Source of the DNA: Candidatus Enterococcus moelleringii | GTDB lineage: Bacteria; Bacillota; Bacilli; Lactobacillales; Enterococcaceae | NCBI RefSeq assembly: GCF_017377575.1 | Contig: NZ_JAFREM010000029.1 | Span: forward strand, 62,001-126,000 | DNA length: 64,000 nucleotides | Direction: 5' to 3' | Shown here: piece after piece, positions 43,107-52,668 of the stretch | Position numbering within the stretch: the first letter of the stretch is position 1 | Layout of the letters: every line of letters begins with the position of its first letter | Translations under genes and position numbers: made by a program | Notes under the pieces: generated by a model | Seen by the model: the letters and a program-made list of their open reading frames with translations, nothing else | Told to the model about the DNA's origin: nothing | Databases searched by the model: none

Positions 43107-43720
43107 GGGTTCCACCTTTTCTACAATTAGTTGTTGGAGGTGTTTGTGCGATTAGTTGCAGCCGTATGTACGCCCCTATCCAAAAAGACGCCGCACTTCA
43201 ACAAGCATGCTGGTTAAAAACAGAAAATTGATAAAAGCGATTTCAAACTAGACTTGCCCCCAGTTCTCTTTCTTTTCGCGAAAAAAATTTACTGCCTGCA
43301 AATTCTTCTCATTGGAAAAGCAGCTAATCAGCTGTCTGATAAACAGTACGGTGTCCAGTAAATTTAGTTGTTATGTATATTACGGTAAATTTACTCCATT
43401 TAACCTCCATATTCTTAAATTTCCCCTGTTATTGACCATTTTTCTTATAAAACCATATTTTTCGCTACAAACGACCTCATTGTTCCAGATCAAACATCCG
43501 GAATATTGATAATATCAAATATTCCAAAAGTAATAAAGTCCTATCTAACATTGATTGTAAGAATAATGTTAGTAACAGAATATTTTTTGTTTTTTTAGCG
43601 TCCCTGGAGTTATAAACCGAGAATGCTGCTTCCGATTGGAAATGGCGATTGTCCTTTTTACCAGTATATTCAGCGAAGACCGCCGATAGATTAGATTAAA
43701 AACGAATCATCAAGAATTTC
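43107..43720. other. Gene-free stretch upstream of the wHTH regulator and ABC exporter
   Basis: About 600 bp, AT-rich, with frequent stops. Contains a near-repeat TAAATTTA-rich block at about 43350-43400. I see no supported gene. Confidence 0.6.
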
Positions 43721-43800
43721 ATTCGATATACATCTAATTTACTCTTGATATCATTCGTTAATCGTGATATATTTTTACAAACATTAGATATCCATCTAAT
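43721..43800 (+). promoter_or_regulatory. Promoter with two ArsR-type operators
   Basis: TTGATA (43745-43750), 17-bp spacer, TATATT (43768-43773). Palindrome ATTAGATATCCATCTAAT (43783-43800) lies at the start of transcription; a related 18-mer, ATTCGATATACATCTAAT (43721-43738), lies upstream of the -35. Both probably bind the ArsR-like protein encoded by the second gene. Confidence 0.75.
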
Positions 43801-43819
43801 AAAGAAAGGGTGACCCACT

Positions 43820-45526
43820 ATGAAACACGTGATCAAGAACCACAAGCTGCTTTTAGTCATAACCTTGCTTTTCAGTATCATTTCTTCCATCACTGCCATC
43901 TATGCCGCGTTCCTGCTGCGGGATATTTTGAATGCCGCAATTACCCAAGATGACGCCTTGTTTCGCCAAACCGTTTTACTAACAATTATTTATTTGCCGA
44001 TGACTGGCCTGCTGCAATGGGCTTACAGCTATTTCAGCAAGAAATTCATTTATCAAGTGATCCAAGACCTGCGTCAGGAAATTTTTGACGGCATTTTGAA
44101 TCGCGATGCTTCCACCTTTCACTCCACCAACACTGCCGACTATATCTCCGCAGTCACCAACGATATTAAGATTTTGGAAGACAATTATCTTGTTCCATTA
44201 TTAGACGCGATTCGCTACGGCTTTGTTTTTGCGGCTACTTTGATTGCGTTGATTTACACCAGTCCTTTGATCACGGTGGTGATGATTGTTTGTTTACTGG
44301 CTTTAATCATTATTCCAAGCATTTTCGGCAACCCGCTGCAAAAACGCCAGGACCTGCTTTCGCAAAATTACACCTCCTTAACCGTGCGCTTGAAGGATTT
44401 ATTATCCGGCTACGAAGTGATTCAATCCTTTCAAATGCTGCCCTTTGCCCGCAAAAGCTTTCACCAACAAAACCAACAGACCGCAAAATCCAAATTCTCA
44501 GTGGACAAACTCTATGCTGCTAACGAAGGAATTTCGACTGTTTTAGGAGCGGGCACTCAATTTGTCAATTTGATTGTTGCAGCCTACTTTGTGTTAAACG
44601 GCGAAATGACCGCTGGCGTGATGCTGGCCTTACTTCAGCTGAGCGGCACATTCGTCCAGCCGGCCGCCATGATATTAGAAAGCTTGCCTAAAATTCAAGG
44701 GGCAAAACCGGTGGCAGCTCGGATTGACGAACTGGCTGCTCCCGTGGACTCGCCGTTCAAAGGCACAGAAGTCCCCACCTTTGAAAAAACCATTCAATTA
44801 AAACAGCTGGCTTTCAGCTATGAGGAGAAGCCCGTCATTCAAGATCTAAATTTAACTTTGGAAAAGAATAAAAAATACGCCCTGGTTGGCCCCAGCGGCT
44901 GCGGAAAAACCACCTTGGCCCGCTTAATCACCGCTAACTTTGGCAATTATCAAGGAGAAATCCGCTTTGATGATCAGGAGCTGAAGGAATTAGATGTGCA
45001 TCAAATTCCCCAATATTATTCCATGATTCACCAAAACGTTTATATGTTTGATGAATCAATTGGCGACAATATCACCTTGCATCAGGAACGTTCGGCCGGA
45101 GAAATCGGCAGTGCATTGTTTGCTAGCGGCGCCAAGAAGTTTATCGACAGTTTGCCGGCTGGTCTGGAAACTCCTGCTGGTGAAAACGGCAATAACTTGT
45201 CTGGCGGTCAAAGACAGCGGGTAGCAGTGGCTCGGGCTTTGATTCAAAACAAGCCGCTTCTGATTTTGGATGAGGGCACCTCAGCGGTCGACAGCAAAAC
45301 CGCCTATGACATCGAGACCCGTTTGCTGCAATTACCGGAGCTGACTTTGTTGACCATCACCCACAACTTGAGTGAAGAGCTGTTAGGTCAATACGATGCA
45401 ATCATCTATATGGAAGAGGGAAAAATTATTCAGGTGGGCACCTACGAAGAATTGAGCAAAAACCAGCAGTTTGCCGACTTTGCTTCGATTAAACAACAGG
45501 AGCAATTGCAAGTAGCCGCGGTTTGA
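43820..45526 (+). CDS. ABC exporter with fused membrane and ATPase domains
   Basis: 568 residues. Six membrane segments in the first 300 residues, then the ATPase with Walker A GPSGCGKTT, signature NLSGGQRQRVAVARAL, Walker B LLILDEGTSAVD and H-loop THN. A half-transporter of the MsbA/LmrA type, likely a homodimer exporting a drug, lipid or peptide. Co-transcribed with the long ArsR-like regulator 43 bp downstream. Confidence 0.88.
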   Translation: MKHVIKNHKLLLVITLLFSIISSITAIYAAFLLRDILNAAITQDDALFRQTVLLTIIYLPMTGLLQWAYSYFSKKFIYQVIQDLRQEIFDGILNRDASTFHSTNTADYISAVTNDIKILEDNYLVPLLDAIRYGFVFAATLIALIYTSPLITVVMIVCLLALIIIPSIFGNPLQKRQDLLSQNYTSLTVRLKDLLSGYEVIQSFQMLPFARKSFHQQNQQTAKSKFSVDKLYAANEGISTVLGAGTQFVNLIVAAYFVLNGEMTAGVMLALLQLSGTFVQPAAMILESLPKIQGAKPVAARIDELAAPVDSPFKGTEVPTFEKTIQLKQLAFSYEEKPVIQDLNLTLEKNKKYALVGPSGCGKTTLARLITANFGNYQGEIRFDDQELKELDVHQIPQYYSMIHQNVYMFDESIGDNITLHQERSAGEIGSALFASGAKKFIDSLPAGLETPAGENGNNLSGGQRQRVAVARALIQNKPLLILDEGTSAVDSKTAYDIETRLLQLPELTLLTITHNLSEELLGQYDAIIYMEEGKIIQVGTYEELSKNQQFADFASIKQQEQLQVAAV

Positions 45527-45569
45527 TTTATGATGAGATATAACTAGTTATTCAAAGGAGCAAACACGC

Positions 45570-46592
45570 ATGACTTCCTTGCCGATTAATAATCAATTAA
45601 ATCCTTACTTTGAAACTTTTTTCCTGCTGTATCAGACCCCTTTTGACGAAAAAGCCCAGCAAGAAACGCTGGCTGATTTGGATGAGTTGGGGTTGGATGG
45701 ATTGAGCTTTTACGAAAAACATTATCCCGTCATCGAAGCGTATTATTCACGCTTTGAGGAGCAGCGAATACCGACTGCCTGTGACTTTTTTTTCCAAGAA
45801 GTGGAAACGGATTACTTAATCACCTTGGCATTTTTACTTTTCCGCTATTCTTTCTGGAATGATGAACTTTCCACCATGAGTGATGCCCAGCTGCAGCAGC
45901 TGATCATTTCCTTCATCTATCTGTATATACATGACGAGGAGCCGCCAGAAAATGCAACGACTCTTCAGGCGATCCAGCAGTTGGGCCAGCTGGAATTTCC
46001 TGATAGCGTAAAATGGCAGATCACGAATCTCCTACAGCAGCCTAGACCTATTTTGGCGGGCTTGATTGAAGCAGTGAAGACCAATCTGCCGGCTTTTGAG
46101 GCGGCGAAGGCTGCGGTGGAAAATGATTTGGCTCCTTTACTGGAAAAATACCAGCAAAATATGCAAAATGAGTCATTTCTACGCCAAATGACCAGAAATT
46201 TAGAGCTGGCAGCTACGATCACCCCAACCTTAGCGGTGCCTATGTCGGTATTAATTCTTGAAAATCAGTGCTATTACGGCCTTTTGTGTGATCATGTTCA
46301 GCGAAGCGGCGGTAACTCGGCACTTTCTAAGGAAGATCTATTGGTGGGGCTCAAGGCGATTAGCGACAAAACCAAGCTGGAAATCCTAGCCTACTTAAAA
46401 GAAAAGCCCAGCTACAACTTAGAACTGGCGGAGCATCTGAACCTAGCGCCTGCGACTATTTCTCATCATATGAATGCTTTGCTGAATTCCGGTTTTGTAA
46501 AAATCGAGAAAAAAAATAAAGCCTACTATGTTTTGAATGAAGAATCGATTGAACATTTTATCCACGAGCTGCGCCGAGAATTATTAAAATAG
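45570..46592 (+). CDS. ArsR-family regulator with a long N-terminal domain
   Basis: 340 residues, whereas typical ArsR repressors are about 100. The ArsR winged helix is at about 255-335: LKAISDKTKLEILAYLKEK, LAEHLNLAPATISHHMNALLNSGFV. The 250-residue N-terminal part is helical and acidic, without Cys clusters for metal binding, and probably senses a ligand or partner. I do not recognise that domain. It follows the ABC exporter and likely binds the two palindromes at 43721-43800. Confidence 0.78.
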   Translation: MTSLPINNQLNPYFETFFLLYQTPFDEKAQQETLADLDELGLDGLSFYEKHYPVIEAYYSRFEEQRIPTACDFFFQEVETDYLITLAFLLFRYSFWNDELSTMSDAQLQQLIISFIYLYIHDEEPPENATTLQAIQQLGQLEFPDSVKWQITNLLQQPRPILAGLIEAVKTNLPAFEAAKAAVENDLAPLLEKYQQNMQNESFLRQMTRNLELAATITPTLAVPMSVLILENQCYYGLLCDHVQRSGGNSALSKEDLLVGLKAISDKTKLEILAYLKEKPSYNLELAEHLNLAPATISHHMNALLNSGFVKIEKKNKAYYVLNEESIEHFIHELRRELLK

Positions 46593-46599
46593 AAAAAAT

Positions 46600-46645
46600 A
46601 GCCGCGAACTGCCAGGAATTTCCTCGCTGTTCGCGGCTGCTTTTT
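46600..46645. terminator. Bidirectional terminator
   Basis: GCCGCGAAC / GTTCGCGGC stem (46601-46609 with 46629-46637), with A and T runs outside, serving the convergent ArsR and siderophore-binding genes. Confidence 0.88.
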
Positions 46646-47609
46646 ATTCAAATACTTTATTCACATCATCCAACATCAACTTAACAGATTCTAATCCGCC
46701 GCCGCTTAAGTACCAAACATCTGGCTGCAAGCTGATGATTTTACCGTCTTTACCGGCCGTTGTTTCAGCAACCAATTCATTGTCAGCAACTTTGTTGTTG
46801 GTGTCATCTCCGCCAATCGCTTTAGTGCGGTCAACTACGAATAGAACATCAGGATTTTTTTCCAACACATATTCGTAGGAAACACTTTGTCCATGAGTTG
46901 AAGCCTCGATCGCATCGTCGGCTTCCGCAAACCCAAAGGTATCGTAGATAATCCCGAAACGTGAATCCTTGCCGTAAGCTGAAAGCTCACCTTCGTTGAC
47001 TAAAACCGTCAATGCTTTGTCTTGGCTGTCGGCTGCTTTAGTTTTCGTTTCTTCGATGCTAGTTTCCAGATCGGCTAATTGTTCCTTGGCTTCATCTTCC
47101 TTATCGAAGATTTGGCCTAAGGTTTCCACATTGTGCTGAATAGAATTCCAAGTGTCGGTTGGATCCACTGCCAAGTACATAGTTGGTGCGATTTCCTTCA
47201 GCTGATCTTGGAAGTCACTTTGACGACCAGAAATAATGATCAAGTCTGGCTGCATTTGGTTGATTTTTTCCAAATCAGGCTCTTTAATTCCCCCAGCTGA
47301 ATCCACATCTTTGTAGTCTTCCAAGTAAGCTGGCAAGTTGTCAGTTGCCGCCCCAATCACACTGTCGCCAGCACCCAAGGCATCAATCGTATCCAATGAA
47401 CCGTTGTCGAATACTACGACTTTTTCCGGATTTTTCGGAACAGTTACTGTACCGTTGCTGTCGGTTACTTCCAATGTTTCCACTTTGGCTACGCTACTTT
47501 GAGCTGTCGCTCCGCCGCTGGAATCTGTGGTGGCGTCATTTCCCGAGTTGCACCCTGCCAAACCTAATCCTAACAACACAACTGACAAACTCACAATATA
47601 TTTTTTCAC
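46644..47609 (-). CDS. Siderophore-binding lipoprotein (YclQ/FpuA-like)
   Basis: 321 residues from GTG 47609, with GGAGG eight bases upstream; the longer frame lacks a ribosome site. Signal peptide with lipobox GLAGC. Class III metal-chelate binding fold: VFDNGSLDTIDALGAG, then IISGRQSDFQDQL and YEYVLEKNPDVLFVVDR. The family binds petrobactin-type or catecholate siderophores. Last gene of the operon ordered permease, permease, ATPase, binding protein. Confidence 0.88.
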   Translation of the reverse strand: MKKYIVSLSVVLLGLGLAGCNSGNDATTDSSGGATAQSSVAKVETLEVTDSNGTVTVPKNPEKVVVFDNGSLDTIDALGAGDSVIGAATDNLPAYLEDYKDVDSAGGIKEPDLEKINQMQPDLIIISGRQSDFQDQLKEIAPTMYLAVDPTDTWNSIQHNVETLGQIFDKEDEAKEQLADLETSIEETKTKAADSQDKALTVLVNEGELSAYGKDSRFGIIYDTFGFAEADDAIEASTHGQSVSYEYVLEKNPDVLFVVDRTKAIGGDDTNNKVADNELVAETTAGKDGKIISLQPDVWYLSGGGLESVKLMLDDVNKVFE

Positions 47610-47625
47610 GCTTTTTTCCTCCAAT

Positions 47626-48384
47626 TTAATTAAAATACATACAAAACCGCTTGCCCTCAAGCTCGCAAACTTTGACGTCCATTTCATATAAATGATTCAA
47701 CACACTCGGCTGAATCATTTCATCGGTAGTGCCGTGGGCAAAAATCTGCCCTGCCTTCATAGCCACAATCTCATCCGCATAACTCGCGGCAAAATTAATG
47801 TCGTGGATCACCAGCAAAATCGTCTTCTGCTCTTCATCCACCAAACGCCGCAAGGTCTTCATCAGCTGAACCGCGTAATTCATATCCAAATTATTCAAGG
47901 GCTCATCCAGCAAAATATACTCGGTATCTTGGGCTAAAATCATGGCAATATAGGCCCGCTGCAATTGGCCCCCCGACAATGTATCGATCGTATCATCGGC
48001 CATTTCATCCAAACCCAGCTTAGTCAACGCCTGATCAATCAAGCGCTGATCTTCTTTCGTCAAGCGACCCTTGGAATAAGGAAACCGGCCGAAGCTCACC
48101 AATTCACGAACGGTAATCCGCAAACTCAAGCCGTTGCTCTGTTTAAGAATCGACAGCTTTTTCGACAATTCATTGGAGCGCCACGCTTTGACCTCGTTGT
48201 GATCCAAATAAATCTGGCCCACATCGGCATCGATCAACCGACTAATCATCGACAACAAGGTACTTTTCCCCGCCCCGTTTGGCCCAATAAAGGCAGTCAG
48301 CTGCTTTTCCTTAATCGGCAAGCGCACTTCTGAGATCACTTTTTTCTTACCATAATTCTTCGAAACATCCTTTACGTCGATCAT
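47626..48384 (-). CDS. Siderophore ABC importer ATPase (YclP/FepC-like)
   Basis: 252 residues. Walker A GPNGAGKST, signature TLSGGQLQRAYIAMI, Walker B YILLDEPLNNLD, H-loop VIHD. Start overlaps the second permease by 4 bp. Supplies ATP for iron-chelate uptake. Confidence 0.92.
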   Translation of the reverse strand: MIDVKDVSKNYGKKKVISEVRLPIKEKQLTAFIGPNGAGKSTLLSMISRLIDADVGQIYLDHNEVKAWRSNELSKKLSILKQSNGLSLRITVRELVSFGRFPYSKGRLTKEDQRLIDQALTKLGLDEMADDTIDTLSGGQLQRAYIAMILAQDTEYILLDEPLNNLDMNYAVQLMKTLRRLVDEEQKTILLVIHDINFAASYADEIVAMKAGQIFAHGTTDEMIQPSVLNHLYEMDVKVCELEGKRFCMYFN

Positions 48385-49349
48385 CCTTGCCGTCTCCTCT
48401 CATGAATAATTTTCCAAATAAAATACACGCCTCCGACAAACTGCGTCACCACACTTACCGTCGTTTTCAGCTGAAACACCTGCTCCACTAAAAACTGACT
48501 GCCCACCAGAAAGTTGATTCCCAGCAAAACCGCCGTTGGAAATAAATACCTGTGGCGATAGGTGGGCATCATTTGATACGCAATGTTGGCCACAATAAAA
48601 CCTAAAAAGGTGATCGGTCCCACCAAAGCCGTCGCCGTTCCCGTCAACAAACTGACTAAAAACAAAATCAAGATTTGAAACCGATTGACCGACACCCCCA
48701 AGTTCGCCGCTTGATCGGCACCTAGGTGCAACACATCCAGGTAAGAACTCAACCTATATAATAGTAGAGAACCGATCAAAATGATGCCAGCCGCAATCGC
48801 CAAATGGTTGGTATTGATGTTGCTGAAGCTGGCAAACAGCCGCCCCTGCAGCAAATCGTACTCGTTAGGGTCCATCATCACCTGCAAAAAACTGCTTGTA
48901 CTGCTGAACAAAGTGCCGAAGATCATCCCCAGCATTAATAGGATAAACAAGTCATTTTGCTGCCGCTTTAATAGTACGTTTGCCAGCAACAAACTCAGCA
49001 ACGCCATCAGCAAAATACTCACTAGAAACAACGGCGTTTGCTCCTGCGAAAGCATCTTCACCCCGCCGACCACAAAAAACAAAACGGTTTGGATTAAGAC
49101 ATACAACGAATCCAAGCCTAAAATATTCGGGGTTAAAAACTGATTTTGGGTCATGGTTTGAAAACTCACTGTCGCCATGCCCGTTGCCAAAGCCACAAGT
49201 AAAAAGGCCGCTACCTTTTTCCCCCGCAGCATCCAGGCAAACTGAAAATTGCCATAAGTATTGTAGGTTAAATAAATGGCGCACAACACCAGCGCCAAAA
49301 TTGCCAGTAAAACTAAGGTGGTTCCTTTTTTCAGAGGGAAAGCCTTCAC
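48381..49349 (-). CDS. Siderophore ABC importer permease (YclO-like)
   Basis: 322 residues with about nine to ten membrane segments and the FecCD block GPITFLGFIVANIAYQMMP and LGADQAANLGV. Starts four bases inside the previous permease gene. Heterodimer partner of the first permease. Confidence 0.92.
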   Translation of the reverse strand: MKAFPLKKGTTLVLLAILALVLCAIYLTYNTYGNFQFAWMLRGKKVAAFLLVALATGMATVSFQTMTQNQFLTPNILGLDSLYVLIQTVLFFVVGGVKMLSQEQTPLFLVSILLMALLSLLLANVLLKRQQNDLFILLMLGMIFGTLFSSTSSFLQVMMDPNEYDLLQGRLFASFSNINTNHLAIAAGIILIGSLLLYRLSSYLDVLHLGADQAANLGVSVNRFQILILFLVSLLTGTATALVGPITFLGFIVANIAYQMMPTYRHRYLFPTAVLLGINFLVGSQFLVEQVFQLKTTVSVVTQFVGGVYFIWKIIHERRRQG

Positions 49350-50293
49350 GCCTGTCGCCTCCTAACCAGCAGGTAAATGAAAATCACACTGCCTAACACG
49401 CCAACCGTCAAGCTGACCGGCACTTCGTAAGGTGCAATCACAATCCGGGAAATCATATCACAAACCATTAAGAATAAGCTGCCTGATACTGCCGTGATCC
49501 ACAGCGTCTGCTTCACATGATCGCCAAAAACCAGCGAGACAATATTAGGGACAATGACTCCCAGAAACGGCACCGTTCCTACCATGATTAGAACCAATCC
49601 ACTGGCAGCTGCCACTAAAGCGATGCCAAAGGTTTGGGCTAACCGGTAATTGATCCCAAGGTTTACTGCCACATCTTCCCCCAGACCTACAATTGTGAAA
49701 AGGTAAGCAAAAAGGTAGATGACGATAAACAGTGGAATCGTCAGATACAACAGCTCATAGTTCCCTTTGGTCACCAGCGAAAAATTCCCCTGCAGCCAAG
49801 AAGACATATTTTGAATCAGCTCAAACTGATAAGCGAAAAAGGTCGCTACCGAGCCGACAATATTGCCAAACATCACACCCAGCAATGGTAAGAACACCGG
49901 ATTTTTCGCCGGCAGCAGCCGACTCAAAGCCAGAAACACCATCGTGCCTAAAAAGGCAAAGACAAAAGCCGCCAATGTCCGCATCGGTGTTGATGCATTT
50001 GGCAAAAACAGCATCACAATCAAAATTCCCAGCCGCGCGCTATCCATTGTGCCTGCTGTGGTTGGCGAAACAAATTTGTTTTGCGTCAAATGCTGCATAA
50101 TCAAGCCGCAGATACTCATGGTGGCGCCGGCTAAAATCAAACTAACCGTTCGCGGAATCCGCGTCGTCGCCAAAACCAACCATTGCTGCTGCTCCCCAGC
50201 AAGCAATCCCTGCAAAGCCAAATCCTTCACTCCGAGAAAAATCGAGAAACCGCTTAAGAGGAATAAAAGCGCAATAATCCATCCTTTTTTCAA
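49346..50293 (-). CDS. Siderophore ABC importer permease (YclN-like)
   Basis: 315 residues, FecCD family: RIPRTVSLILAGATMSICGL, LGEDVAVNLGINYRLAQTF and GTVPFLGVIVPNIVSLVFG. First gene of the operon; a consensus Fur box covers its promoter, so transcription rises in iron limitation. Confidence 0.92.
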   Translation of the reverse strand: MKKGWIIALLFLLSGFSIFLGVKDLALQGLLAGEQQQWLVLATTRIPRTVSLILAGATMSICGLIMQHLTQNKFVSPTTAGTMDSARLGILIVMLFLPNASTPMRTLAAFVFAFLGTMVFLALSRLLPAKNPVFLPLLGVMFGNIVGSVATFFAYQFELIQNMSSWLQGNFSLVTKGNYELLYLTIPLFIVIYLFAYLFTIVGLGEDVAVNLGINYRLAQTFGIALVAAASGLVLIMVGTVPFLGVIVPNIVSLVFGDHVKQTLWITAVSGSLFLMVCDMISRIVIAPYEVPVSLTVGVLGSVIFIYLLVRRRQA

Positions 50294-50617
50294 CGAATCA
50301 CTCCCTATTTAACTGATAATGATTCTCATTATCCCTCTCATTGGTAAATTTTAGGCGAAATCGTCAAGAAAAGCAAGATTTTTTTAGCTATTAGGAGAGA
50401 ATAGTTGCAAGGAAAGTGGAAATCTGCTTAGGAGGGTCTGGTATGAGTGGCTTCTCAGATTCTTTTTAATGAGAAATTAATGGATGTAGTTTAGTTTAAA
50501 TGAGAATGTTTTAATACAGGTGAGAATACAATCAGTCGCATACGGATTTCTGATGAAATAACAGCTTTTAAATAGTTATTATTCGTACTATAATAAGGCT
50601 AAAAGGAGGTCTTTTGA
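50294..50617. other. Intergenic region with Fur box
   Basis: Holds the Fur box and then AT-rich DNA up to the orphan antitoxin. Two AATGAGAAT / GTGAGAAT half-site-like words lie at about 50500-50525; apart from these nothing is seen. Confidence 0.6.
50315..50333. promoter_or_regulatory. Fur box
   Basis: GATAATGATTCTCATTATC, an exact 19-bp consensus palindrome 22 bp upstream of the first permease. Fe2+-Fur would repress the siderophore importer. Confidence 0.95.
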
Positions 50618-50941
50618 ATGCTTGACGCAATTAAAAATGAACTGGTTTCCATTTCCGACCTAAAGAAATCACCCATGTCCGCGATCGAAAAAGCCCAAAC
50701 GAGTCGCAACGGAGTTTATGTTCTTAACAACAACAAAGCCGTTGCTGTAATACTTGATACCGAAAATTATCGACAACTAATTGAGGATTATCAACGTCTC
50801 ATTCAGCAAAATGATCAGTTATTAGATCAAATTGTCGAGCTGGAGGCAGAAAAAAGAATTGCCATGAAGGTGGATTACTTATCGGATGAGGAAGTTCGTG
50901 GTGAAGAAAAGTCAGAAGATGTAGAAGATGAATGGGAATAA
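50618..50941 (+). CDS. Orphan Phd/YefM-type antitoxin-like protein
   Basis: 107 residues. DLKKSPMSAIEKAQTSRNGVYVLNNNKAVAVILDTENYRQLIE (in part) is the Phd/YefM fold. It then has a predicted coiled-coil (LIQQNDQLLDQIVELEAEKRI) and an acidic tail EDVEDEWE. AAGGAGG precedes the ATG. No toxin gene follows: the next gene is panC on the other strand. Either a solitary regulator or a leftover of a lost pair. Confidence 0.75.
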   Translation: MLDAIKNELVSISDLKKSPMSAIEKAQTSRNGVYVLNNNKAVAVILDTENYRQLIEDYQRLIQQNDQLLDQIVELEAEKRIAMKVDYLSDEEVRGEEKSEDVEDEWE

Positions 50942-50942
50942 C

Positions 50943-50969
50943 AAAAAGACCTTAGCAGCCTAAGGTCTT
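50943..50969 (-). terminator. Terminator of the pan operon
   Basis: AAGACCTTAG - 4 nt - CTAAGGTCTT (50946-50969), with TTTTTGTT on the minus strand following panC. Confidence 0.85.
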
Positions 50970-50977
50970 CCAATTCA

Positions 50978-51823
50978 CTATTCCCCAAAAACAAAATTAT
51001 CAATCAATCGAGTATTCCCGATTCTAACCGCAATAGGAATCAGTACCGCAGCTTCAATCACAGCCACATCCTGCAAGCTGCGATGATCAACTATTTTAAT
51101 GTAGTCAATCTCCGCTAACGGTTCCTGCTGGATTTTTTCCGTCATCGTCTGCTTAATTTTCTCAGCCGACTTCTCTCCTTGCTCCAGCATTTTCTTAGCC
51201 AGCTTTAGGGATTGCGAAAGAACCAGCGCCGCTTCCCGTTCTTCTTCAGACAAATAAACATTACGGGAGCTTTTAGCCAGGCCGTCCTCTTCCCGAATAA
51301 TCGGACAACAAACCACCTTCACCGGAAAATTCAAATCCCGCACCATTTGTTCAATCACGGCCGCCTGCTGGGCATCCTTTTGACCAAAATACGCCCGGTC
51401 CGGTTGAACAATATTAAACAATTTTCCGACAACTGTCGTCACCCCGCGAAAATGCGTCGGTCGACTAGCCCCTTCCAGCACTTCCGTCACACCGAAAGCT
51501 TCGATGTACGTGTTGAAGCCATCAGGATACATTTCACTGACTTCCGGATGAAAAATCAAACTAGCTCCAGCTTCATGACTTTTTTCCAGATCGTTTTCAA
51601 TATCGCGAGGATAGCTGGACAAATCTTCATTAGCACTAAATTGCGTCGGATTGACAAAGACACTAACCACCACTTTATCATTTTCAGCATGGGCCTGACG
51701 AATCAGACTTTGATGTCCTTCATGCAAGTAACCCATGGTGGGTACCAGCCCCACAGTCTTTCCCGCTTTTTTCCATTCGGACACAATTTCACGAATTTCC
51801 TTAATCGTTGTTATCAGCTTCAT
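50978..51823 (-). CDS. panC: Pantoate--beta-alanine ligase
   Basis: 281 residues. [21 protein letters not shown] contains the PTMGxLHxGH nucleotide-binding motif; [17 protein letters not shown] and the KSSRN motif of adenylate-forming ligases are present. Joins pantoate and beta-alanine using ATP. The gene overlaps panB by 4 bp. No panD is present here, so beta-alanine comes from elsewhere. Confidence 0.95.
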   Translation of the reverse strand: MKLITTIKEIREIVSEWKKAGKTVGLVPTMGYLHEGHQSLIRQAHAENDKVVVSVFVNPTQFSANEDLSSYPRDIENDLEKSHEAGASLIFHPEVSEMYPDGFNTYIEAFGVTEVLEGASRPTHFRGVTTVVGKLFNIVQPDRAYFGQKDAQQAAVIEQMVRDLNFPVKVVCCPIIREEDGLAKSSRNVYLSEEEREAALVLSQSLKLAKKMLEQGEKSAEKIKQTMTEKIQQEPLAEIDYIKIVDHRSLQDVAVIEAAVLIPIAVRIGNTRLIDNFVFGE

Positions 51824-52668
51824 TTTGCTTCACCAAATTCCTGACGCAACGTGTCCATCACTTCCGACTGAATAGCAAAAACATGTTCATCCGCCGGAAA
51901 AGCTTGCGAACCTACTTCTTGATGATAATTTGCAAAGGCCGCCACCATATCCTCACCGATCGCCGCGTATTGCTTCACGAATTTTGGCTGAAAACCATCG
52001 TACATCGCCAGCATATCTTGATATACCAAAACCTGGCCATCGGTATAGCGCCCAGCCCCAATACCAATTGTGGGAATTGTCAAAAGTTCGGTAATTAATT
52101 GCCCTAATTTTTCCGGAACACCTTCTAAAACTATCGCAAAAGCGCCCGCCGCCTCAACCGCCAACGCATCTTGGACCACTTTACGCGCAGCCGCTTCGGT
52201 CTTCCCTTGAATTTTGAAGCCGCCAAAAGAATGCACCGATTGTGGTGTTAATCCGACATGACCCATTACCGGAATCGAAGCCCGCGTAATTGCCTGAATG
52301 ACTTCCGCAAACTCGACGCCGCCTTCCAACTTCACTGCCTGAGCATCGCCCTCTTTTAACAAGCGCCCCGCATTGAGCACTGCTTCTTCAATAGAAGTAT
52401 GATAGGATAGAAACGGTAAATCCGTCACTACCAAAGCGTTTTTCGCTCCTCGTGCCACCGCTTTTGAGTGATGAATCATGTCCTCCATCGTCACTGCCAA
52501 GGTATTTTCGTACCCCAGCATCACCATGCCTAAAGAATCTCCCACCAGGATCGCGTTAATTCCGGCTTTATCTACTAATCGGGCCGTCGTATAATCGTAA
52601 GCCGTCAGCATCGAAATTTTTTCCTGCTGCTGCTTTTGCTTTTGTAAACTCGCTGTCGTATTTTTCAT
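51820..52668 (-). CDS. panB: 3-methyl-2-oxobutanoate hydroxymethyltransferase
   Basis: 282 residues. [45 protein letters not shown] and GHVGLTPQS are PanB signatures; Asp and Glu metal ligands are in place (VGDSLG, LEGG). Makes ketopantoate from 2-oxoisovalerate. Overlaps panG and panC by 4 bp each. Confidence 0.95.
   Translation of the reverse strand: MKNTTASLQKQKQQQEKISMLTAYDYTTARLVDKAGINAILVGDSLGMVMLGYENTLAVTMEDMIHHSKAVARGAKNALVVTDLPFLSYHTSIEEAVLNAGRLLKEGDAQAVKLEGGVEFAEVIQAITRASIPVMGHVGLTPQSVHSFGGFKIQGKTEAAARKVVQDALAVEAAGAFAIVLEGVPEKLGQLITELLTIPTIGIGAGRYTDGQVLVYQDMLAMYDGFQPKFVKQYAAIGEDMVAAFANYHQEVGSQAFPADEHVFAIQSEVMDTLRQEFGEAK

Noticed and set aside
43350-43400. Small gene or origin-like repeat in the 43107-43720 spacer
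   Set aside because: The TAAATTTA-rich words are not regularly spaced, and no DnaA-box cluster or protein-like frame is visible.
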